From the NCBI GenBank assembly GCA_947259235.1, contig CAMYLL010000095.1, positions 1 to 8,208 of the forward strand: 8,208 bases of DNA, read 5' to 3'. The number at the start of each line of letters is the position of its first letter. Position 1 is the first letter of the stretch. A program made the position numbers and the translations under genes. Under the pieces are notes generated by a model that saw only the letters and a program-made list of their open reading frames with translations, was not told where the DNA came from and did no database searches. Below are positions 1 through 6,001 of this stretch, in pieces. This DNA is from an uncultured Pseudodesulfovibrio sp. (lineage in GTDB: Bacteria > Desulfobacterota > Desulfovibrionia > Desulfovibrionales > Desulfovibrionaceae).

Positions 1-1129
1 GGAACCGGGTCCGGAAGTCCAGCTCTTCCACAAACCCGCCCGCGCGGGCGTAGCGCGTGAAAGCGTCCACGTCCCCGTGCTCGAGCGACTGCGCCATCCC
101 TTCGAGATGCTCGCGATAAGCGCCGAATCCCATGATCAGCAGACGGCTCTGCGGAATCCGCTCGAAAACCTCGGGGAAGGTGACGAGCAGCTCACCGACG
201 CCCTTGGTGTCGAGCAGCTTTCCAAGGTATCCGATCACGGGCTCGTCGGGTCGGAGCTCTGGCCAGCGCTCGAGCAAGTCGGCATCGGGCGCGCGCTGGT
301 CGTAGGTTTCCCCGGCCGAGACCAGAAGCTCGTGCAGCTCCTTGTCGGTGTGTTTGCCCGGGGGAACGGAAGCACCCGCCCGCCGGCCGCCACCGTTGCC
401 GCGGATCTTGGTCGCGATGGTCTCGAGCGCGCGCCGCTCGCTGGCGGCAGGATCCTCACTGAGCGTGAACACGGTCGGGTCCATTCCCGGCGAGACGACG
501 TGCACCTTTTCGTCCAGGCTGAGATCCTCGCGCTCGGCGTCGAAGACCTCGAGCACCCGGTCACGGACATAGCGCGTCCCGGCGTAGATCCGCTCAGCGC
601 TCGCCAGTCCCTCGATCGCGTACGGCATCAGCCGCGGATTCGGGACGAGCGTGAATTCGATTGCGCTGCCGTGGAGCTTCACGTCGTAGGGCACGCCCGT
701 CCCCGCAAGCGCGCGCCGCGCGATGACGGGACCCAGAAGTACGTGATTGGCTAGCACTCGATGCGCGTTCCCTGCGACCTGCCGGAGCGCCCTGGCGGTC
801 AGCGCGATATGCTTCTCGACCTCGTCGGGCGTCATGTCGGGGATGCACTTGACCTCATAGCCCTGATAGCGATCGAGCACGTAGACCGGAAGCAAGCCGT
901 CGATATCCGGAACAACTACGCGCAGCCTCCCGTCTGCGGGCGGTTCCTTCGGCAGATCGTCGCCAGGGAAAAAGGCCTCATTGACGAAGGGGAGGGAGGC
1001 GGCCTCGGGCTCCTGGCAGACGACGGTCACCGCGTGGCCCTGTGTTGCCCACGCGCGCGCCACGTTGGCGACGTAGATATTGGAGCCCGTGCCCGTGAGC
1101 AGGTAGCCGTGTAGTAAGACGAGGTGCAT
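1..1129 (-). CDS. GT-B glycosyltransferase, family 4-like (partial, C-terminus beyond left edge)
   Basis: Reading the minus strand from an ATG at 1129 gives 376 uninterrupted codons that run off the left edge. The N-terminus begins MHLVLLHGYLLTGTGSNIYV, then a segment of the type ARAWATQGHAVTVVCQ. This is the Gly-rich loop and first Rossmann strands of a GT4 acceptor domain. HGS at residues 153-155 fits the conserved GT4 histidine region. The second domain starts near residue 297 with VIGYLGKLLDTKG, corresponding to the usual G-R-L...K-G donor-binding motif with Lys304 in place of Arg, followed by a strand ending LLIMGFG (331-336). The C-terminal E-x7-E donor motif would lie outside the window. 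A charged, Gly-rich segment at about 225-290 looks like an insertion between the domains. The protein is probably cytosolic or membrane-associated and transfers a sugar from a nucleotide donor; its acceptor cannot be told. No functional link to the right-hand genes is visible. Confidence 0.85.
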   Translation of the reverse strand, partial: MHLVLLHGYLLTGTGSNIYVANVARAWATQGHAVTVVCQEPEAASLPFVNEAFFPGDDLPKEPPADGRLRVVVPDIDGLLPVYVLDRYQGYEVKCIPDMTPDEVEKHIALTARALRQVAGNAHRVLANHVLLGPVIARRALAGTGVPYDVKLHGSAIEFTLVPNPRLMPYAIEGLASAERIYAGTRYVRDRVLEVFDAEREDLSLDEKVHVVSPGMDPTVFTLSEDPAASERRALETIATKIRGNGGGRRAGASVPPGKHTDKELHELLVSAGETYDQRAPDADLLERWPELRPDEPVIGYLGKLLDTKGVGELLVTFPEVFERIPQSRLLIMGFGAYREHLEGMAQSLEHGDVDAFTRYARAGGFVEELDFRTRF

Positions 1130-1138
1130 AGTGCTGCG

Positions 1139-1167
1139 ATTCTATACGCGCGGCGTTGCCCAGGTCC
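1139..1167 (-). promoter_or_regulatory. Putative promoter for the glycosyltransferase gene, possibly leaderless
   Basis: Read on the minus strand, TATAGAAT lies at 1146-1139 and contains a TANNNT -10 hexamer (TAGAAT, 1144-1139) ending nine bases before the ATG at 1129. A start site about seven bases downstream would fall within a few bases of the ATG. No Shine-Dalgarno sequence is seen in the nine bases between, which fits a leaderless or nearly leaderless message. Upstream, GGACC at about 1167-1163 shares the GAC core of a -35 box at 17-18 bases spacing, but is otherwise weak. Sequence-based inference only. Confidence 0.35.
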
Positions 1168-1187
1168 GCCTCGCCCGGTCTTCGCGA

Positions 1188-1204
1188 GGGTACTGTCAAG
1201 TTGA
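1188..1204 (+). repeat. Left terminal inverted repeat of the IS6-family element
   Basis: GGGTACTGTCAAGTTGA pairs with the reverse complement of 1978-1994 (GGGTATTGTCAAGTTGA), with one C/T mismatch. The match can be extended outward by one more A, at 1187 against 1995. The GG start is usual for IS6-family ends. Confidence 0.88.
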
Positions 1205-1228
1205 GGCCATGTCTGGCAAACTTGGCCG

Positions 1229-1929
1229 ATGAAAAGCGACACACCGAGCTACCGTGGATACCGATTTCCGCCCGAGATCATCAGCCACGCGGTCTGGCTC
1301 TACCATCGATTCTGTGTGAGCTTTCGGGACGCGGAGGATTTGCTGGCGCAGCGCGGCATCACGGTTTCCTACGAAGCGATCCGACTTTGGTGCCTCAAGT
1401 TCGGTCCAGAGTACGCTCGCGGGCTGAAGCGTCGACAGGATCGTCTCGGTGACACGTGCACTTGGACGAGGTCTTCGTCACCATCCAGGGACAGCGCCAA
1501 TATCTTTGGCGTGCCGTCGACCAAGACGGCGACCTCATCGACCTCCTCGTGCAGTCGCGTCGCGACCGCCGGGCTGCCAAACGCTTCTTCCGGAAGCTGT
1601 TGAAGGGGCAAGGTCGCGTGCCCGGCCGGCTGGTGACGGACAAGCTGAGAAGCTACGGCGCTGCTCACCGCGAGGTCATGCCATCCGTCATTCACAGCAC
1701 CGACCAGTACGAAAACAACAGGGCCGAGGTCTCACATGAGCCGACGCGGCAACGAGAGCGGCAGATGCGACGGTTCAAATCTCGAGGTCAAGCGCAGCGA
1801 TTCCTGACTGTGCACGGACTCATCCAAAACCTCTTCCGTGTCGGGCGTCACCTGTTGCGTGCTCCCAATCATCGAGAGCTCAGAGGCCGCGCGTTCCTCG
1901 TGTGGGACGCGGTAGCGATCGCGACGTGA
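1229..1929 (+). pseudogene. IS6-family transposase, disrupted by a 1-base frameshift
   Basis: The first part reads from the ATG at 1229 to about 1456 (76 codons, ending RLGDT) and holds the N-terminal helix-turn-helix, with AEDLLAQRGITVSYEAIRLW as the recognition region. The rest reads in the next frame from about 1459 to the TGA at 1929. Family members continue GDTWHLDEVFV; here the Trp codon TGG is reduced to TG at about 1457-1458, so one G appears lost. The catalytic DDE triad is otherwise intact in the second part: Asp in HLDEVF, Asp in VTDKLRSY, and Glu in NNRAEVSHEPTRQRERQMRR. The GTG at 1456 could open the second frame but has no evident ribosome binding site. The protein would act on the element's own ends by replicative, cointegrate-forming transposition. 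A recent mutation or a base-calling error are equally possible, because the rest is well preserved. Confidence 0.88.
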
Positions 1930-1977
1930 TCCGAGCGGGCAAGGTCACTCCGGCAGCGCCGGCGTGCGTGCGCAACG

Positions 1978-1994
1978 TCAACTTGACAATACCC
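1978..1994 (-). repeat. Right terminal inverted repeat of the IS6-family element
   Basis: This is the inverted partner of 1188-1204, with 16 of 17 bases matching. It contains TTGACA (1983-1988) reading outward towards the racemase gene, a perfect consensus -35 hexamer. TATATT at 2001-2006 follows after only 12 bases, so a functional hybrid promoter is uncertain. Confidence 0.88.
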
Positions 1995-2038
1995 TGCAAG
2001 TATATTTCCTTTAGACATCAGATCGGGAGCTAGGAGAA

Positions 2039-2827
2039 ATGTGGCAACAGAGCAGAGATATGGGGATAAAAACTGCAGTGTCCCGCAAGAACAGGCACTG
2101 TTATGGTATGGGGCTAGGGGTACTGCTTCTGGATGAGATCTACCCGGGGTTTCCCGGTGACGTCCGGAATGCCAGCGGTTTCCCTTACCCAATACAGTAC
2201 GAAGTGGTCGAAGGCGTGGATATCCAGGCACTGGTGTATCAAAAAGACAAGGGTGTCTGCCTAGAGCCGATCAAGAGAGCCGCCCAGAGACTCGAATACA
2301 TGGGCTGCCGGGCGATAGTGGCCGAATGCGGTTATTTTTCCTATTTCCAGAAGGACATTGCCGCCTCTGTGAACGTACCGGTATTCATGTCCAGTCTGCT
2401 GCAGATCCCCTGGGCTCAACAGGTAATAGGATCGAACATGGTGGTTGGCGTTCTCATGAGCTGCAAAGATGTTCTGCAGGACGAACACCTGACAAACGTA
2501 GGCGTTGAGCTGGGCAGCAACTATGTAGTAGGCGGGGTGATGGACGACAACGCCTGTCCCCAATTTCATAACCTTTGGACCGATGGGGTTCGACCAGAAA
2601 TTCCTCAGGCCCTATACAAGAAGGCCGAAAAGGATTTCTTGGAGCAGGCCGTGAAGTTTTTTGAGACCCACTCGAACATGGGAGCCATGGTGCTGGAGTG
2701 CACCGGTTTCCCGCCTTTTGCCCGAGCTCTGCAGAGGGAAATCGATATCCCCGTATTCAGTTGGGGGACGTTGTTCGATTTTGCTTATTCAATCGTCGCG
2801 CATCGTGACTACTATGGGCACATTTGA
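2039..2827 (+). CDS. Aspartate/glutamate (hydantoin) racemase-superfamily protein
   Basis: This 262-residue protein belongs to the Asp/Glu racemase superfamily, two-domain cofactor-independent enzymes that use a pair of cysteines to move a proton at an alpha carbon. The N-terminal part has LGVLLLDEIYPGFPGDVRNA (26-45) and YEVVEGVD, typical of one uncharacterised branch. The first catalytic cysteine is Cys97 in AECGYFS and the second is Cys221 in LECTGFPPF. Both are present, so an active enzyme is expected, probably cytosolic. The ATG at 2039 is preceded by GGGAG at 2025-2029, nine bases upstream; a nearer AGGAG at 2032-2036 is only two bases from it. The in-frame ATG at 2060 lacks a good site. 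The gene starts 44 bases after the insertion sequence and converges on the methyltransferase gene with 27 bases between stops. The substrate is unknown: amino acid racemase, hydantoin racemase or maleate isomerase-like activities all occur in the superfamily. Confidence 0.85.
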   Translation: MWQQSRDMGIKTAVSRKNRHCYGMGLGVLLLDEIYPGFPGDVRNASGFPYPIQYEVVEGVDIQALVYQKDKGVCLEPIKRAAQRLEYMGCRAIVAECGYFSYFQKDIAASVNVPVFMSSLLQIPWAQQVIGSNMVVGVLMSCKDVLQDEHLTNVGVELGSNYVVGGVMDDNACPQFHNLWTDGVRPEIPQALYKKAEKDFLEQAVKFFETHSNMGAMVLECTGFPPFARALQREIDIPVFSWGTLFDFAYSIVAHRDYYGHI

Positions 2828-2854
2828 ATACTACACTTACCCTCTGGAGTCACA

Positions 2855-4261
2855 CTAAAGCATCGCTTTGAGTTTGGAGAGTGTCGACGGCGGTAGAGGT
2901 TCCATCGGGGGACATGTCGCCAATTCACGGACCATGGAGTTGGCCCGTTCCTTGAGACTTAGGCTTCCGTTCTGCTCCCACTGGCTGTAACTCGAGCGGT
3001 CCAGAAGCTCGGGATACCAGTCTTCCCGGAAATAACGGAAGGTGTGCTCCGTTTCCAGAAAATTGCACCCCGGTGCGGCCTGGTCTATGACATCCAGCGC
3101 CAGGGTTTCGTCGTCAACTCTCAGTGGATTCAAGAATCTTTTGAGCCAGCCGATTACCTCATTACAAAATACGATGAGCTCAAAACTCCCGGTCATAGCC
3201 GAATCCAGATAACCTAGATTCTGAATCAGGTTCGCACCTCGGAAGGTGGTGCTGAAAAGGGTCAGGCTTGCGTCGGACGTGGCCTGGCCGTCAAAGACCT
3301 TGGAATCACTGGCCCCGGCGGAGCATAAAACGGCTAATTGATAGTGATTGGCAAGAGCGCAGCCGTAGGCTCCGGCGTCGGGGCTGACATAGAGGTCCAC
3401 CATGGTCTTCATGTCCATTACTCCGACACTGGGATTATTCAGGATAAACGGTGAACCTTCACGAACCAGCTGAGAGAGCACGAGTCCGCCCAATTGTCCG
3501 GCATTTCCCAGGGCCAGCATGCCCGCCACGGTCATGGGCGCCGTGGTTCCCCTGGAGTTGCCTGGGGCATAGATGGTAGGGATGTTGTCGGCTGCCGCGT
3601 CCATGGATCTCTGAAGACTCTCCTGGTTGTGATTGAGGGCGCTGACCGTGTTGACGTAATTGATAATAAAGGGCCTCTTGACGAGCTCCTCCCGTCCGTG
3701 CACCTCAGAAGCCATGCTAATGGCGTCAGAGGTGCCGTCCGGAGTTGCACCCGTAAAGACGATGGGTTTGATATTGTCGTTGAGCATCACCAGCATCTGG
3801 TGGCGGCCATAATGCTCGACCGACACATCCGACGGGACGAACATGGACATGACAAAATCGACGTTGGACAGCTCGGAGACGAGCGCCATCCCCTGAGAAA
3901 TATCGTTCAGAACTGCTGTGCGGCGGCTGCCGTCGTCAATATCGTAGGTATATATGCTGTCCGACCCCACACCGTAATAACTGGTGCGGCGGGTCCCCCC
4001 GATCAGCATGGCCGGTTCCAGGTTGCGGTTGTAGATGGTCAGCTCCTTCGGAACCGTTCGCAGAGCCCACTCAACCAAACTTGGCTTGATTCTCACCGTA
4101 TTGCCGTCAACGTCGGCGCCTGCTTTCGTAAAGAGTTCCAGGGCTCCGCGGTGGTGGAAGGTCAAACCTGTGTCTTTCAGGATTTGCAGCGAGCCCTCGT
4201 GAAGCTTTTGAACCTCAGGCAGGCTGGCCGGGCGGTATTCGTTGGACTCTATTTCAGGCAT
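2855..4261 (-). CDS. MttB-family (COG5598) methyltransferase, non-pyrrolysine type
   Basis: This 468-residue protein is a full-length homologue of trimethylamine:corrinoid methyltransferase. Family features are GTTAPMTVAGMLALGNAG (238-255), ASDSKVFDGQA (317-327) and a C-terminal stretch with FLETEHTFRYFREDW...LLDRSSYSQWE (401-429). True MttB has an in-frame amber codon read as pyrrolysine; none occurs inside this frame, so it belongs with the non-pyrrolysine members. Characterised examples of these demethylate glycine betaine, proline betaine, carnitine or gamma-butyrobetaine, passing the methyl group to a cobalt corrinoid protein. The fold is a cytosolic TIM barrel. No corrinoid-protein gene is present in the window. 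The gene is the last of the minus-strand operon, 24 bases after the amidase; GGGAG at 4273-4277 is the likely ribosome binding site, with a rather long spacer of about 12 bases. Its terminator is TAG followed five codons later by TAA. The substrate is unknown; the neighbours suggest a methylated histidine derivative. Confidence 0.9.
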   Translation of the reverse strand: MPEIESNEYRPASLPEVQKLHEGSLQILKDTGLTFHHRGALELFTKAGADVDGNTVRIKPSLVEWALRTVPKELTIYNRNLEPAMLIGGTRRTSYYGVGSDSIYTYDIDDGSRRTAVLNDISQGMALVSELSNVDFVMSMFVPSDVSVEHYGRHQMLVMLNDNIKPIVFTGATPDGTSDAISMASEVHGREELVKRPFIINYVNTVSALNHNQESLQRSMDAAADNIPTIYAPGNSRGTTAPMTVAGMLALGNAGQLGGLVLSQLVREGSPFILNNPSVGVMDMKTMVDLYVSPDAGAYGCALANHYQLAVLCSAGASDSKVFDGQATSDASLTLFSTTFRGANLIQNLGYLDSAMTGSFELIVFCNEVIGWLKRFLNPLRVDDETLALDVIDQAAPGCNFLETEHTFRYFREDWYPELLDRSSYSQWEQNGSLSLKERANSMVRELATCPPMEPLPPSTLSKLKAML

Positions 4262-4285
4262 TGGAATCGATGTCTCCCAAGAAGC

Positions 4286-5719
4286 TCACAGTCTTGGAGT
4301 AGGCTTCCAGAAACTGGTTGCCTCCTCAAATGCGCGGGCAACATGCAAGACGAGCGGCTCCTCAAAAGGCCGGCCGACAATTTGGAGGCCAATGGGCAGC
4401 CCCGCTTTGGTAAACCCGCAGGGTAGGGTCAGGGCGGGGTTTCCGGTCAAGTTAAAAACCTCGTTAAACTGAGTCATGGCCCTGACGACACCGATCTGCT
4501 CCTTGTTGACGGTCACCAGGGTTTGCCCCGGCAGGCTGGCGGTGACGGGCATGGTCGGGCCGACGATGAGATCGACTTTCTCAAAGAGTTGCTTGGTCTC
4601 GGCGACGAGGAGCGTTCTGGCTTTTTGAGCCCTCAAATAGTCGGCGGCCGATATCAACAACCCGGCCTCCAGCCGCAATCTCAAGGCCGGTAAGAGGCTC
4701 CGGCCATCCCGCTTGACCATATCTTCATAAGCGGAAGATGCTTCAGACAGAAGAATGATATTGCTCGTGTTTTCCGCATAGGCCAGCATTGGCCAGGGCG
4801 GTTCCACTATTTCTCCCCCTAGGTCCTTCAGCACCCTAACCGCCTTTTCGACCCAGTACCTCACTTCCGAATCCATGGGAAGCTTCCAGTATTCAACCGG
4901 AAGCCCCATTCTCAACCCCTTGATGTCCCGGTTCAAAGGAGTCGAAAAATTCGGTACGGGCACTTTGGCGGAAGATGGGTCTTGCGTGTCGTATCCACTC
5001 AGAGCCTGCATCACGATCGCGCAGTCTTCCGCCCGCCGGGTCAACGGGCCGGGATGATCAAGGCTCCAGGCTAACGCTTGCACTCCATGGCGGCTGATGC
5101 GTCCATAGGTGGGTTTCAGGGCTACTGCTCCGCACCAGGCGGCAGGGATGCGCAGTGATCCACCGGTGTCCGTGCCCACGGAGAAGGGGCAAAAGCCTGC
5201 AGCCACAGCGGCCCCCGAGCCGCCACTGGATCCGCCGGAGATGCGGTTTAGATCCCAGGGCGTAAACGTATGGCCGTAGTCGTATCCCGGTTCTGCAGCA
5301 AAAGGACCATAAGCCAGGGGGTTCATGTTCTGCTTGCCGAGGAGGATGGCCCCTGCCTGCTGAAGACGAATCGTCACCGTACTGTCGATTGTCGATGTGT
5401 TCTCATGAAACAGCCTGCTGCCTAGTGTGAAACGTTTGCCCCGAACCATGAAAAGATCTTTCAAGCCAAAAGGAATTCCATGCAGCGGGCCCCTGTAAGC
5501 ACCTCTTAGAATGTCCTGTTCCGCCTTACCGGCCTTGGACAGGGCGTCATCCCGAAAGAGCGTGACAAACGAATTGATTTTGCTGTCGTGCGCTTCGATA
5601 CGATCCAGGCAGGCAGTGACCAGTTCAACCGGCGATATTTCGCCCCTGCTGAGCAGATCGGCCAGCTCCTTGACGCCCATGAAGCACAGTTCAGTTGCGG
5701 GCATTGTGGATTCATTCAT
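4286..5719 (-). CDS. Amidase-signature family hydrolase (GatA/AtzE-like)
   Basis: This 477-residue protein is an amidase-signature enzyme with the complete Ser-cisSer-Lys triad. Lys87 lies in GIPFGLKDLF, cis-Ser164 in GGSSGGSGAAVAAG, and nucleophile Ser188 in VGTDTGGSLRIPAA, with the same 24-residue spacing between serines as in GatA. A C-terminal segment VDLIVGPTMPVTA followed by FNLTGNPALTLPCGF is also typical. The family hydrolyses C-N amide bonds in the cytosol through a serine acyl-enzyme. It overlaps the preceding small GatC-like gene by eight bases (ATGAATGA), so the two are probably translationally coupled and may form a complex, as in GatCA and AtzGE. It is unlikely to be the tRNA amidotransferase subunit, because no gatB is adjacent and the context is histidine catabolism. 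A role on an N-formyl, N-carbamoyl or amide intermediate is inferred from position only. Confidence 0.92.
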   Translation of the reverse strand: MNESTMPATELCFMGVKELADLLSRGEISPVELVTACLDRIEAHDSKINSFVTLFRDDALSKAGKAEQDILRGAYRGPLHGIPFGLKDLFMVRGKRFTLGSRLFHENTSTIDSTVTIRLQQAGAILLGKQNMNPLAYGPFAAEPGYDYGHTFTPWDLNRISGGSSGGSGAAVAAGFCPFSVGTDTGGSLRIPAAWCGAVALKPTYGRISRHGVQALAWSLDHPGPLTRRAEDCAIVMQALSGYDTQDPSSAKVPVPNFSTPLNRDIKGLRMGLPVEYWKLPMDSEVRYWVEKAVRVLKDLGGEIVEPPWPMLAYAENTSNIILLSEASSAYEDMVKRDGRSLLPALRLRLEAGLLISAADYLRAQKARTLLVAETKQLFEKVDLIVGPTMPVTASLPGQTLVTVNKEQIGVVRAMTQFNEVFNLTGNPALTLPCGFTKAGLPIGLQIVGRPFEEPLVLHVARAFEEATSFWKPTPRL

Positions 5720-5972
5720 CCGAATCGTGCCCGACGCCGAAAAACAGGGCTGGTTCGACTTGCTCCAGTTTCAGTTCCAGAATGGATCTGGGTTTGCCGA
5801 AAACACGTGTCACCTCGTCCGCCATTTCTTCATCCCCGGAAGGATCCTGCTCCGGTTGCGGTTTCAAGATGGCGAACAACCGTCGGCTGTAATCGTAAAG
5901 CTCCCGTGAATGACTTTCCGATAATTCAAGGCCGGCCAAGGCTGTCATCAGCGAAAATGCTTTGTGTTCCAT
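5712..5972 (-). CDS. Small GatC/AtzG-like accessory subunit of the adjacent amidase
   Basis: The gene encodes 86 residues from the ATG at 5972, or 90 from an in-frame GTG at 5984. The ATG was preferred because neither site has a strong Shine-Dalgarno sequence. The N-terminal segment LAGLELSESHSRELYDYSRRLFAIL resembles the helical start of GatC (typically LARLELSEEE...L..IL). That protein wraps round the amidase subunit GatA, and AtzG does the same for the amidase AtzE. The middle is acidic (EQDPSGDEEMADE), and no membrane segment or signal peptide is seen. The stop overlaps the amidase start by eight bases, which supports a fixed partnership. The gene lies 29 bases after hutI (17 for the GTG start). 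Likely role: stabilising or completing the amidase in the cytosol. The similarity is short and judged by eye, so homology is moderately supported; the gene itself is well supported by context. Confidence 0.68.
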   Translation of the reverse strand: MEHKAFSLMTALAGLELSESHSRELYDYSRRLFAILKPQPEQDPSGDEEMADEVTRVFGKPRSILELKLEQVEPALFFGVGHDSDE

Positions 5973-6001
5973 GGTCGAAAACACTCAGAGCCGTGGGAGA
6001 G

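Larger units (their letters stand above)
1188..1994 (+). mobile_element. IS6-family insertion sequence (about 0.8 kb)
   Basis: The element is bounded by near-perfect terminal inverted repeats at 1188-1204 and 1978-1994 and contains one IS6-type DDE transposase reading frame on the plus strand. The length of about 807 bases is normal for the family, whose members carry one transposase gene and usually produce 8-bp target duplications. The eight bases outside each end (CTTCGCGA on the left, TGCAAGTA on the right) do not match, nor do they if the boundary is moved by one base either way. The transposase gene has a frameshift, so this copy is probably not autonomous. It sits 58 bases upstream of the glycosyltransferase start and 44 bases upstream of the racemase start, exactly where base composition changes. 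Confidence 0.88.

Noticed and set aside
77..754. 225-codon open frame on the plus strand
   Set aside because: It is antisense to the glycosyltransferase; long antisense frames are expected in G+C-rich genes, and the product shows no recognisable motif.
1440..1470. Programmed ribosomal frameshift in the transposase
   Set aside because: No slippery heptamer is present at the junction, and IS6-family transposases are normally a single frame; loss of one G explains it more simply.
1179..2003. 8-bp target-site duplication around the insertion sequence
   Set aside because: The flanking octamers were compared at three possible boundaries (shifted by one base each way) and none match.
2855..2857. 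Amber stop at the end of the MttB homologue as a possible pyrrolysine codon
   Set aside because: The TAG is at the natural C-terminus, after the conserved HTF...W motifs, and reading through would add only five residues before TAA. Pyrrolysine in MttB is well inside the protein.
2825..2860. Bidirectional terminator between the convergent racemase and methyltransferase genes
   Set aside because: Only a trivial three-base stem (CTC TG GAG) can be formed and there is no T-run, so no intrinsic terminator can be supported.
3494..4426. 310-codon open frame on the plus strand
   Set aside because: It lies opposite the well-supported methyltransferase gene and the amidase end, shows no recognisable family motif, and is best explained as an antisense shadow.
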